Source: Aliarcobacter trophiarum LMG 25534 (GTDB taxonomy: Bacteria > Campylobacterota > Campylobacteria > Campylobacterales > Arcobacteraceae). From it: a stretch of DNA of 64,000 nt. The translations under genes were made by a program, and so were the position numbers. Shown here piece after piece: positions 1 through 7,920 of this stretch. The stretch spans positions 1,426,001 through 1,490,000 of the forward strand of contig NZ_CP031367.1 of assembly GCF_003355515.1 (NCBI RefSeq), in the 5' to 3' direction. Numbering within the stretch: the stretch's first letter is position 1; each line of letters begins with the position of its first letter. The notes under the pieces are model-generated. The model saw only the letters and a program-made list of their open reading frames with translations, did no database searches and had not been told where the DNA came from.

Positions 1-1
1 T

Positions 2-445
2 AAAGGTGGAAAATCTTTCTTCCAATGCTTAAAAACTATGAATTTTGATGGAAGTATCGTAAAAATCTTCTGGGATTTACTAAAAGATAGCGATATTAGA
101 AACTATGTATTTAGAAACTTCTTATTTGAAGTTCCTGGAATTAATAAAAAACTTTTTGTTCAAGATGCACAAAAAATCGTTCCATCACTAAGTGTAGATG
201 ATATTGAGTATGCAAAAGGTTTTGGAGGTGTAAGACCTCAAGTTTTAAATAAAACTGAGAAAAAACTAATGCTAGGAGAGGCTTCAATTACTGAAGAAAA
301 AGGGATTATATATAATATGACACCATCTCCTGGAGCAACTTCTTGTTTAGGGAATGCAGAAAGAGATATCAAAATAGTTTGTGAATATTTAGGTAAAAAA
401 TTCAATGAAGAGCAGTTTTTAGCTGATTTTACAGACAATCAATAA
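2..445 (+). CDS. mqo: malate:quinone oxidoreductase, C-terminal part (cut by window edge)
   Basis: The reading frame is open to the left edge, so only about the last 147 codons are present. Mqo is an FAD-dependent peripheral membrane enzyme that oxidises malate to oxaloacetate and passes electrons to the quinone pool. The visible part carries the family-like stretches GGVRPQ and MTPSPGATSCLGNAERD near the C-terminus, which match my memory of the Helicobacter/Campylobacter Mqo type. An internal ATG at 38 is not a credible start because coding sequence continues upstream of it. A hairpin with a T-run follows the stop. Another FAD-dependent oxidoreductase is possible, since the FAD-binding N-terminus is outside the window. 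Confidence 0.72.
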   Translation, partial: KGGKSFFQCLKTMNFDGSIVKIFWDLLKDSDIRNYVFRNFLFEVPGINKKLFVQDAQKIVPSLSVDDIEYAKGFGGVRPQVLNKTEKKLMLGEASITEEKGIIYNMTPSPGATSCLGNAERDIKIVCEYLGKKFNEEQFLADFTDNQ

Positions 446-446
446 T

Positions 447-472
447 TAAAAAGGGGTTCCCTGCCCTTTTTT
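447..472 (+). terminator. intrinsic terminator after mqo
   Basis: An A-rich arm ending in GGGG, a short loop and CCC followed by six T form a hairpin plus T-run directly after the mqo stop and before the RBS region of the next gene. Confidence 0.6.
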
Positions 473-487
473 ACTAAAAGGCTTTTT

Positions 488-991
488 ATGGCAAAAATAT
501 TCTCAAAAAAAGATATGATAAATCTACAAAATATTTTAAGAAAATCAAAAAAAACAATCACTACTGCTGAATCTTGTACAGGTGGATTAGTAGCAAGTAT
601 GATTACAAAGATAAGTGGAAGTAGTGATATTTTCAACGGAAGCATTGTTACTTATTCAAATGCAATAAAAAATCAAGAATTAGGTGTATTAAATCAAACA
701 CTAGAAAGTTTTGGTGCTGTTAGCAAAGAGGTGGTTTCAGAGATGCTAGATGGTGTTTTGAAAAAATTTCAAGCTGATTTTGCAATAGCAATATCTGGAG
801 TTGCTGGACCAAATGGTGGTACAAAAAGTAAACCTGTAGGAAGTGTTGTAATCGGTATTGCCTCAAAAAATAAATTTAAGAAAATCAAAATATTTCATCT
901 AAAAGGTAGTAGAATTTCAATCCAAAAACAATCAGCAAAAATATCTCTTAAAAAAATTTTGAAATTTGTCTCAAAAACTATTGACAATTAA
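488..991 (+). CDS. pncC: CinA-family nicotinamide-nucleotide amidohydrolase (stand-alone PncC domain)
   Basis: This 167-residue protein is the CinA C-terminal domain alone. The family deamidates nicotinamide mononucleotide to nicotinate mononucleotide in pyridine-nucleotide recycling. Residues 21-35 contain the signature TTAESCTGGL, and ISGVAGPNGGT with KPVGSVVIGIA forms the second conserved block. Length fits single-domain PncC proteins; there is no MoCF-like N-terminal domain as in full CinA. The ATG at 488 is the only plausible start. It is separated from mqo by a terminator. The -35 box of the tRNA promoter lies inside its last codons. Confidence 0.85.
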   Translation: MAKIFSKKDMINLQNILRKSKKTITTAESCTGGLVASMITKISGSSDIFNGSIVTYSNAIKNQELGVLNQTLESFGAVSKEVVSEMLDGVLKKFQADFAIAISGVAGPNGGTKSKPVGSVVIGIASKNKFKKIKIFHLKGSRISIQKQSAKISLKKILKFVSKTIDN

Positions 992-1009
992 TTTAATTTG
1001 CACTATAAT
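981..1009 (+). promoter_or_regulatory. consensus sigma-70-type promoter of the tRNA operon
   Basis: TTGACA at 981-986 and TATAAT at 1004-1009 are separated by exactly 17 bases, a perfect housekeeping consensus. The -35 box overlaps the 3' end of the CinA gene. The -10 box continues into TTCCAGTCC, and the same 14-base string recurs in front of the tRNA-Gly gene at 53125. Confidence 0.88.
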
Positions 1010-1047
1010 TCCAGTCCATTTTAAGTAAAAGACTTAAAACGGCAAAT

Positions 1048-1123
1048 GACTTGTTAGCTCAGTCGGTAGAGCATCTCACTTTTAATGAGGAGGCCGATGG
1101 TTCGAATCCATCACAGGTCACCA
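1048..1123 (+). tRNA. tRNA-Lys (TTT), copy 1
   Basis: Acceptor GACTTGT pairs with ACAGGTC, the anticodon loop CTTTTAA gives TTT, and CCA is encoded. First gene of the first tRNA block. Confidence 0.95.
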
Positions 1124-1143
1124 TTGTTTTTGTTATATATCTT

Positions 1144-1218
1144 GGCCCCTTCATCTAACGGTTAGGATTCATGGTTTTCATCCATGCCACAGGGGTTCGA
1201 ATCCCCTAGGGGTCACCA
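1144..1218 (+). tRNA. tRNA-Glu (TTC), copy 1
   Basis: Acceptor GGCCCCT pairs with AGGGGTC; anticodon stem CATGG/CCATG with loop TTTTCAT gives TTC; CCA encoded. Confidence 0.95.
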
Positions 1219-1234
1219 AGATTTATATACAAAA

Positions 1235-1310
1235 GGTCGATTAGCTCAGTTGGTAGAGCGCTACCCTTACAAGGTAGATGTCAAAAGTTCGAGTCTTTTA
1301 TCGACCACCA
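1235..1310 (+). tRNA. tRNA-Val (TAC), copy 1
   Basis: Acceptor GGTCGAT pairs with ATCGACC; anticodon stem CTACC/GGTAG with loop CTTACAA gives TAC; CCA encoded. Confidence 0.95.
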
Positions 1311-1322
1311 TTTTTAAAAGGT

Positions 1323-1399
1323 GCGGCCATAGTTTAGTTGGTTAGAATGCCTGCCTGTCACGCAGGAGGTCGCGAGTTCGAGTCTCGTTGGCCGCGCCA
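1323..1399 (+). tRNA. tRNA-Asp (GTC), copy 1
   Basis: Acceptor GCGGCCA pairs with TGGCCGC; anticodon loop CTGTCAC gives GTC; discriminator G followed by encoded CCA. Confidence 0.95.
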
Positions 1400-1409
1400 T
1401 TTTATTTTT

Positions 1410-1485
1410 GACTTGTTAGCTCAGTCGGTAGAGCATCTCACTTTTAATGAGGAGGCCGATGGTTCGAATCCATCACAGGTCACCA
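1410..1485 (+). tRNA. tRNA-Lys (TTT), copy 2
   Basis: Identical to the gene at 1048; first gene of the second block. Confidence 0.95.
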
Positions 1486-1505
1486 TTGTTTTTGTTATAT
1501 ATCTT

Positions 1506-1580
1506 GGCCCCTTCATCTAACGGTTAGGATTCATGGTTTTCATCCATGCCACAGGGGTTCGAATCCCCTAGGGGTCACCA
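1506..1580 (+). tRNA. tRNA-Glu (TTC), copy 2
   Basis: Identical to the gene at 1144, with an identical upstream spacer. Confidence 0.95.
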
Positions 1581-1612
1581 AGATTAATTATATAACAACT
1601 CCCCCTTTATTT

Positions 1613-1688
1613 GGTCGATTAGCTCAGTTGGTAGAGCGCTACCCTTACAAGGTAGATGTCAAAAGTTCGAGTCTTTTATCGACCACCA
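1613..1688 (+). tRNA. tRNA-Val (TAC), copy 2
   Basis: Identical to the gene at 1235. The spacer before it is longer and contains a CCCCC run. Confidence 0.95.
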
Positions 1689-1700
1689 TTTTTAAAAGGT

Positions 1701-1777
1701 GCGGCCATAGTTTAGTTGGTTAGAATGCCTGCCTGTCACGCAGGAGGTCGCGAGTTCGAGTCTCGTTGGCCGCGCCA
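1701..1777 (+). tRNA. tRNA-Asp (GTC), copy 2
   Basis: Identical to the gene at 1323; last tRNA of the cluster before the histidine kinase gene. Confidence 0.95.
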
Positions 1778-1846
1778 TTTTATTTTTAACAATCTCTTAA
1801 TTTAAATCTAGATAATATTGACCTTTATATTTCAAGGTTGCAAAAA

Positions 1847-3430
1847 TTGTTAAAAGCTAAAAGTCTATACCACTTAATTGTTTACAGTATCTTTTTTATC
1901 ATCATCCTTATATCCTTTTTTACTTTTATTATCATAAATAATGCTCATGATGAGCTTCAAGAAAAAATAAATACTCTAAAAGAGGATTATACAAATAATC
2001 AAAAAGAGCTTCTTAAAAATCACATTAACTATGTAATAAAATTTATTGATTACTACTACTTAGAAAATAAAGATAAATTAGATGATAAAAATATTAGAAA
2101 AAATCTTATAACTGCACTAGACCAGCTAAATTTAAGCTCAAACCCAAACGAATATGTCTTTATTTTCGATTTTGATGGTGTACTAATTGATAACTCAAAC
2201 GATAAGAATGAGATTGGTACTAATTTCTTAAAACATAAAGATTTTAAAGGAAAAAATGTTGTTGAAGAGCTCATTAGTGTCTCTAAAAATGTAAATGGAG
2301 GTTTTGTTAACTATTTTTGGTCAAAACCTAGTTTAACAAAAGAGACAAATAAGCTATCTTATGTCAAATCTTACAATAGATGGAATTGGACAATCGGAAA
2401 AGGTGTTTATTTAGATGAGATTGATAGATTAATAAAACAAAAAGAAGAAGAGTATAATAGTAAAATATCAAACTATACTCTACAAATTACATCTTTAACT
2501 ATTTTACTTATTTTATACTCAATTTTTATATATAAAAATGCAACTATTTTAATTGTAAATGATGTAAAGGAGATAGGTAGATATTTTAAAGAGAGTGAAG
2601 AGAAAAATGAACCTATAAACCAAAATAGAATTGCTTTAGGGGAGTTTAAAATTATTGCAAACTATGCAAATGATGCCATGACCAATATGAAGTTAAAAAG
2701 TTCAATGCTTGAAGAATTAAATAAAAATCTAGAGACTAAAGTAAATGATAAAACAAAAGAGTTATCAACTTTAGTTGAAAGTCAAAAACAGTTCTTAAAA
2801 AACTCTGTTCATGAAATAAACACTCCTTTAGCAATTATAAGAACTAATATTGATCTACTTAAAATGAAAATACCAAATAATAATTATATTACAAATATTG
2901 AATCTGGTTCAAAAACTATTCAATATATTTATGATGATTTATCTTATTTAATTAAAAAAGATAGAGTTATTTATGAAAAAGAGTATATCAATTTTAGTTC
3001 TATTTTGGAAAAAAGATTAGAGTTCTTTGATGAGATTGTAAAATCTAATAGCTTATATTTTATAAAAAATATTGAAGAAGATGTCTATATAAAATTCAAT
3101 CAAATAGAACTACAAAGAGTAATAGACAATAATCTTTCAAATGCAGTAAAATACTCTTTTAGTAGCTCCCCTATTTTTGTAAAACTCTACTATTTGGATG
3201 ATGATGAGCTAGAATTTAGTGTTACAACTACTTCAAAACAGATAGATGATATAGATAAAATATTTGATGACTTTTATAGAGAGAATAGTGTAAGAGGTGG
3301 TTTTGGCTTAGGTTTAAAAATTGTAAAAGAGATTTGTGATAAAAACTTAGTTATAATCAAAATATTATCAGATAAAAAAGAGACAAAATTTATATATAGG
3401 TTTAAAATAAATGAAAATACTACTACTTGA
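1847..3430 (+). CDS. sensor histidine kinase with periplasmic Cache domain
   Basis: Membrane sensor kinase of a two-component system. One transmembrane helix near residues 10-30, an extracytoplasmic single-Cache-like domain to about 205 (ending in WTIGKGVYLDEI, typical of the fold, which often binds small carboxylates or amino acids), a second helix near 210-230, a coiled-coil linker, the H-box SVHEINTPLA with His322, an N-box DNNLSNAVKYS and a G-box GGFGLGLKIV. The start is uncertain: TTG at 1847 has an AAGG 9 bases upstream, whereas TTG at 1838 would abut it. The gene overlaps the response regulator by 20 bases, so the two are a cognate pair. Position just before three solute:sodium symporter modules suggests a ligand related to their substrates; this is inference. 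Confidence 0.88.
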   Translation: MLKAKSLYHLIVYSIFFIIILISFFTFIIINNAHDELQEKINTLKEDYTNNQKELLKNHINYVIKFIDYYYLENKDKLDDKNIRKNLITALDQLNLSSNPNEYVFIFDFDGVLIDNSNDKNEIGTNFLKHKDFKGKNVVEELISVSKNVNGGFVNYFWSKPSLTKETNKLSYVKSYNRWNWTIGKGVYLDEIDRLIKQKEEEYNSKISNYTLQITSLTILLILYSIFIYKNATILIVNDVKEIGRYFKESEEKNEPINQNRIALGEFKIIANYANDAMTNMKLKSSMLEELNKNLETKVNDKTKELSTLVESQKQFLKNSVHEINTPLAIIRTNIDLLKMKIPNNNYITNIESGSKTIQYIYDDLSYLIKKDRVIYEKEYINFSSILEKRLEFFDEIVKSNSLYFIKNIEEDVYIKFNQIELQRVIDNNLSNAVKYSFSSSPIFVKLYYLDDDELEFSVTTTSKQIDDIDKIFDDFYRENSVRGGFGLGLKIVKEICDKNLVIIKILSDKKETKFIYRFKINENTTT

Positions 3431-4073
3431 AGATGAATTAATGTTAAATAATGCTGTTTGTGAATATCTCAAAGGGATTGGGCATATGGTTGAGAGTTTT
3501 ATGGATGGTTTAGATGTTTTTAAAAATATTGAAAATGGTTATGATTTACTGATTTTAGATGTAAATGTTCCAAATATTGATGGTTTCTCAATTTTAGAGG
3601 AACTAAATAGAAAAAAAATTCATATTCCTACAATATTTATATCTGCTCAAATTGATATTGAAGACATTACAAAAGCTTATAACTTAGGTGCAAGAGAGTA
3701 TTTAAAAAAACCTTTTCATTTGGGTGAATTAGGAATTAAAATAAATCAGATATTAAAAAAAGAGCAAAATAATACCACTCATATTAGATTTTCAGAAAAC
3801 TACTCTTATTCAAAAGATAAACAGACACTGTATTTTAATGGTGAACCACAAAATATTACAAAAAAACAGTTAGAGATTATCCACATTTTGGCCTTAAATA
3901 TTAATATGATAGTTGATTTTGAAAGGTTTAGAGTAGATGTTTGGGATGCAGAAAATATTGATAACCCTACAATAAGAGCTGAAATATCTCGGCTAAAAAA
4001 GAGCCTAAAAGAGGATTTTATTAAAAATATTAGAGGTCTTGGATATAAAATAGATAGATATTACTCTGCATAA
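3411..4073 (+). CDS. OmpR/PhoB-type response regulator
   Basis: The 220-residue protein has an N-terminal receiver domain (acidic residues at 7-9, phosphoacceptor Asp50 in LLILDVNVP, Ser78, Lys100 in YLKKPF) and a C-terminal winged helix (about 125-218) with NPTIRAEISRLKKSL and IRGLGYKID, the usual DNA-recognition region. It is expected to be phosphorylated by the kinase whose gene it overlaps and to bind DNA near the adjoining transporter genes. ATG at 3411 starts MKILLLEDE, the canonical beginning. Its target sites cannot be read from the sequence. Confidence 0.9.
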   Translation: MKILLLEDELMLNNAVCEYLKGIGHMVESFMDGLDVFKNIENGYDLLILDVNVPNIDGFSILEELNRKKIHIPTIFISAQIDIEDITKAYNLGAREYLKKPFHLGELGIKINQILKKEQNNTTHIRFSENYSYSKDKQTLYFNGEPQNITKKQLEIIHILALNINMIVDFERFRVDVWDAENIDNPTIRAEISRLKKSLKEDFIKNIRGLGYKIDRYYSA

Positions 4074-4140
4074 AATATTTAAATATGCTACTTTTTTGCA
4101 ACTATTTATGATTATAATACGCCCGTTTATAAGGAGAATT

Positions 4141-4398
4141 ATGCAAATCAATCAATTTAAGAACAGCTTTTTTAAAGAAAAAACAACTCTTATTTATGCT
4201 CATATTTTTTTATTATTTATTTTCTCTTTTATTGTTGGAATAGTTATTTATACATATTTCAATAATTTTGATATTTTTAGAGAAAAATTATCATACCTAT
4301 TTTTAGTTCAAGTAATAATTTATCTATCTATTTTATTAATATTTATCTATAAAAACCTAATTTTAAAATTAGTAAAAAAACATAAGAATATCTTTTAG
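4141..4398 (+). CDS. small membrane subunit of a solute:sodium symporter (DUF4212-like)
   Basis: An 85-residue protein with two predicted transmembrane helices (about 20-43 and 52-72) and a basic C-terminus. The start at 4141 is set by AAGGAG nine bases upstream; the longer open frame from 4096 has no RBS. It ends immediately before the symporter start at 4399. The VC_2705 type of sodium:solute symporter is usually preceded by a small two-helix subunit (DUF4212). Sequence similarity is too weak to be certain, so the call rests on size, topology and position. Confidence 0.6.
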   Translation: MQINQFKNSFFKEKTTLIYAHIFLLFIFSFIVGIVIYTYFNNFDIFREKLSYLFLVQVIIYLSILLIFIYKNLILKLVKKHKNIF

Positions 4399-6069
4399 AT
4401 GGAACTTCAATCATTAATATACCTTTTTGTAGGTGTATCTTTTACAATATATTTTGGTTTAGCTCTTTGGACAAAGGCTAGTTCTACAAAAGATTTTTAT
4501 ATAGAAAACAACTCATTTAATCCAGTTTTTAGTGGAATTTCTATTGCTGTAGACTTTATTAGTGCAGCGACCTTTATCTCTTTATGTGGTGCTTTTTTAA
4601 ATTCTGGATATGAAAGTTTTGCCTATATTATTGGTATTACCTCTGGTTTTGTGCTTCTTACATTTTTGGTAGTTCCTTATTTAAAAAAAATGGAGTGCTT
4701 ATCTATTCCACTTTTTTTTGAAAAAAGATATAACTCAAAATCTATTAAACTCTTTACAATAATTATTGTTGTTTTGGTCTCTTTTATATATATTTCAGCC
4801 CAACTAAAAGGTGTTGGAATAATATTTTCAAGAATTTTTCAAATTGATTTATCAACTGCAATTTTAATAGGTATGGGTATAACTCTTTTATACACTTTTA
4901 TTGGTGGTATGAAAAATATAGCATATACTCAAATTGCTCAATATATTATTATCCTTTTTTCATTTATGACACCTATTTTTTTCTTAACAATCGAATTTAC
5001 AAATTCATATATCCCACAGATGGCAATTTTTTCAAAATCAACAATATTTGAAGATAGATATTTAATTGAAGTTTTTGAACAAACTCTAACTGATTTTGGT
5101 TTTAAGTCATTTTCTGATTTTAGTATTTTAAATAGCCTAGCTATTGTAATATCTCTAAGCTTAGGTGTTGCCTCTTTACCACATATTTTAATCAAATTTT
5201 TCTCAAGTCCTAGTACAATTGATGCTAGAAAATCTTCACTCTGGGCACTAATTTTTGTATCTATTATATATACTTCTATCTCATCTTTATTTATCCTTTC
5301 TACTTTGAATTTAGTAAAACATACAAATGATGTAGAATATGATGCTTTTATTAACAATGAAATAGAGAATAATGAGGGTAAATGGTTAAAAACTTGGGAA
5401 AAAACAGGTTTAGTAAAATTTGATGATTTAAACAATAATAGAAAAATAGATTTAATAAATGATAGCAATTTAAGCGAGCTATCTATAAATCCAGATGCAC
5501 TATCTCTACTGACTCCAGAGATTGCAAATTTACCAAATTGGGTTATTTCATTAGTTTTGGCTGGTGCACTATCTGCAACCTTATCAACAATAACTGGTTT
5601 GATTTTATTAATAAAAACAACAATCTCATATGAATTACTTAAAGAAAACTTTATACAAAACAGTATTAAAAAAGTTATATTTTCAAAACTATTAATAGTT
5701 TTAATTATAGTTTTAGCAACTCTATTTTATATTCCAAACTACACAATTTTACAAACAGTTGCTATATCCTTTACAATATGTGCTGCTACACTATTTCCAA
5801 CTTTGATTTTAGGAATTTTTTATAATAAAACAAATAAGCTAGGAGCTATTTTAGGTATGTTAGTTGGACTATTTTTTACCATAACATATATTATTTATTT
5901 TTTATATTTAGATAATTCAAATAACTTATTTTTTGGTATTAGTAGTGAAGGAATAGGAACTATTGGTGCTATTTTAAATATTATTACTAATGTTGTTATT
6001 TCAAAAATAACATCAAAATCACAAAAAAATATAGATGAATCTATTGATTTTACAAGGGTTTCAAAATAA
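4399..6069 (+). CDS. sodium:solute symporter, VC_2705-like subfamily
   Basis: A 556-residue polytopic membrane protein of the SSS family, probably 13 helices. SGISIAVDFISAATFISL corresponds to the first conserved SSS block seen also in the ActP proteins downstream, and LYTFIGGMKNIAYTQ to the second. A hydrophilic insert at about residues 312-375 (WEKTGLVKFDDLNNN, resembling an Asp-rich loop) is absent from ActP and fits the VC_2705 subfamily. Substrate is not deducible; small carboxylates are likely from the family and the surrounding acetate genes. It abuts the small-subunit gene and is followed 29 bases later by a cNMP/CBS/DUF294 regulator. Confidence 0.8.
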   Translation: MELQSLIYLFVGVSFTIYFGLALWTKASSTKDFYIENNSFNPVFSGISIAVDFISAATFISLCGAFLNSGYESFAYIIGITSGFVLLTFLVVPYLKKMECLSIPLFFEKRYNSKSIKLFTIIIVVLVSFIYISAQLKGVGIIFSRIFQIDLSTAILIGMGITLLYTFIGGMKNIAYTQIAQYIIILFSFMTPIFFLTIEFTNSYIPQMAIFSKSTIFEDRYLIEVFEQTLTDFGFKSFSDFSILNSLAIVISLSLGVASLPHILIKFFSSPSTIDARKSSLWALIFVSIIYTSISSLFILSTLNLVKHTNDVEYDAFINNEIENNEGKWLKTWEKTGLVKFDDLNNNRKIDLINDSNLSELSINPDALSLLTPEIANLPNWVISLVLAGALSATLSTITGLILLIKTTISYELLKENFIQNSIKKVIFSKLLIVLIIVLATLFYIPNYTILQTVAISFTICAATLFPTLILGIFYNKTNKLGAILGMLVGLFFTITYIIYFLYLDNSNNLFFGISSEGIGTIGAILNIITNVVISKITSKSQKNIDESIDFTRVSK

Positions 6070-6098
6070 GTTAGTTTAATACATCACAAGGAGAAAAA

Positions 6099-7919
6099 AT
6101 GAGTATTCAAGATCAAGAGAGTTTTTTATCAAAAACACACCCCTTTGAGGTTTTAACACCAAGCCAAATGGCAACATGTATAGAACATATGGATATTGCA
6201 TATTATCCAAAAGATACTGTTCTAATTAGTCCTGAAAAAATACCAAATTACTTCTTTATTATTATAAAAGGTTCTGTTTATGAGTATTCACCAGAAAATA
6301 TTGTAATTATGGATTATCAAAGTGAAGATACTTTTGATTCAAATTCACTAATTTATGGGGAGTGTAAAAATAGTTTCATTGTAAATGAAGAGCTTATTTG
6401 CTATGAGATAGAGAAAACAACTTTTTTGGAATTAATTGATAAAAATCAAACTTTTAAAGATTTTTTTCTAAAAGATTTAGTAAATAAAATAAGAACACTA
6501 AAAGATAAAGAGAACACTTCTCAGCTATCATCTTTTATGATTGCAAGAGTTGAAGATACTTTAATTCATGAAGCTTGTATAGTAAGTAAAGATACAAAAT
6601 TAATTGATGCAATAGATAAATCAATGAAGTATAAAACTTCTACAATTATAGTTGAAAGTGAAAACCATGAATATGGAATTATTACAGACTCTTTACTTAA
6701 AGTAAAAGTCCTTTTAGAAGGACGGGATTTATCAATTCCCGTAAGTAGTATTGCAATATTTCCTCTTTTAACAATAAAACAAGATGATTATTTGTTTGAA
6801 GCTCTTACAATTTTGGTTAAAAAAAATATAAAAAGAGTTGGAGTTGTTGATAACAGTGGAAAAATGGTTGGAATTTTGGAGCAGATCGATATTTTATCAC
6901 ATTTTGCTAATCACACTTATGTTATTGAATCAAAAATAAAAAATGCAAAAAGTATTGAAGATTTAAAAGACGCTAGTAAAGATTTTATAGATATTATCAC
7001 AAGTCTTCATACAAAAGGTGTAAAAATTCACCATATTTCAAATCTTATTGGACAACTAAATACTAAGGTTTATCAAAAAATATTCTCTTTACTTTTACCT
7101 TTAGAGCTACAAAAAGATGCTTGTCTATTTGTGATGGGAAGCGAAGGAAGAAATGAACAGATTATAAAAACAGACCAAGATAACGCTTTGATTGTAAGAG
7201 ATGGAGTAGATATAGAACAATATAGACCATATATGCAACAAATTACAGATTCTTTAATATTCTTAGGTTATCCTCCTTGCGAAGGAAATATCATGGTTTC
7301 AAATAAAGATTGGTGTAAATCATATAGCGATTTTAAAAATGATATAGCAAGATGGGTAAATGATACTCAAAATATGAAAAACTTTTTAGATTTAGCCATA
7401 TTTGTAGACTCTTTCTCAGTTGCTGGAGATAAAGAGATGCTAATTGATTTAAAAGAGTTTTTATACTCGAAAATTCAAAATGATATCTTTATGGCATATT
7501 TTGCAAAATCAACAACAGCCTTTGAAACTCCAACAACAATATCAAGTTTTATAGGCAAAGAGAACTTAATAAATATTAAAAAAGCTGCAATTTTTCCAAT
7601 AGTTCAAGGAGTTAGAAGTTTAGCTTTAAAAGAGAAAATAAAAGAGACAACAACAATAAAAAGAATTCAAATTTTAGAACAAAGAAAGGTTTTAGACAAA
7701 GATAAGGCTGCTGAATTAATAGAAGCTTTTGAAATAGCAAACACTTTAAGGTTAAGAAATCAAATAGAATTACTACAAAAAAATAAACCTCTTTCAAACG
7801 AGATAGATGCCAATAATCTAGGAAAGATAGAGAGAGACTTACTAAAAGAGTCTTTTAAAATAGTAAATGATTTTAAAAAAATCATCTCTTATATATTTAA
7901 ACTAGATAAGATTTACTAA
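6099..7919 (+). CDS. cyclic-nucleotide-binding/CBS/DUF294 nucleotidyltransferase-like regulator (1)
   Basis: A soluble 606-residue signalling protein. Residues about 15-125 resemble a cNMP-binding domain, 150-270 a CBS pair (VGVVDNSGKMVGILEQIDIL), and 290-600 the DUF294 pair with the GlnD-like nucleotidyltransferase signature GSEGRNEQIIKTDQDNALI. In other bacteria this architecture accompanies acetate/solute symporter genes, and a regulatory role on transport is presumed but not demonstrated here. The start has GGAG seven bases upstream. It is followed after one base by the exonuclease gene. A paralogue with the same architecture lies at 12907. Confidence 0.8.
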   Translation: MSIQDQESFLSKTHPFEVLTPSQMATCIEHMDIAYYPKDTVLISPEKIPNYFFIIIKGSVYEYSPENIVIMDYQSEDTFDSNSLIYGECKNSFIVNEELICYEIEKTTFLELIDKNQTFKDFFLKDLVNKIRTLKDKENTSQLSSFMIARVEDTLIHEACIVSKDTKLIDAIDKSMKYKTSTIIVESENHEYGIITDSLLKVKVLLEGRDLSIPVSSIAIFPLLTIKQDDYLFEALTILVKKNIKRVGVVDNSGKMVGILEQIDILSHFANHTYVIESKIKNAKSIEDLKDASKDFIDIITSLHTKGVKIHHISNLIGQLNTKVYQKIFSLLLPLELQKDACLFVMGSEGRNEQIIKTDQDNALIVRDGVDIEQYRPYMQQITDSLIFLGYPPCEGNIMVSNKDWCKSYSDFKNDIARWVNDTQNMKNFLDLAIFVDSFSVAGDKEMLIDLKEFLYSKIQNDIFMAYFAKSTTAFETPTTISSFIGKENLINIKKAAIFPIVQGVRSLALKEKIKETTTIKRIQILEQRKVLDKDKAAELIEAFEIANTLRLRNQIELLQKNKPLSNEIDANNLGKIERDLLKESFKIVNDFKKIISYIFKLDKIY

Positions 7920-7920
7920 A

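Larger units (their letters stand above)
1048..1787 (+). repeat. tandem duplication of a four-tRNA block
   Basis: 1048-1409 (Lys, Glu, Val, Asp) is repeated at 1410-1787. The tRNAs and most spacers are identical, including the tail after tRNA-Asp. The one clear difference is the Glu-Val spacer, 16 bases longer in the second copy (offset 362 bases before it, 378 after it). Confidence 0.95.

Noticed and set aside
1338-1520. 60-codon plus-strand frame in the tRNA cluster
   Set aside because: It reads through tRNA-Asp and tRNA-Lys; structure explains the sequence better.
4938-5468. 176-codon minus-strand open frame inside the VC_2705-like symporter
   Set aside because: It is antisense to a clear SSS transporter gene, has no RBS and has a composition expected of the reverse strand.
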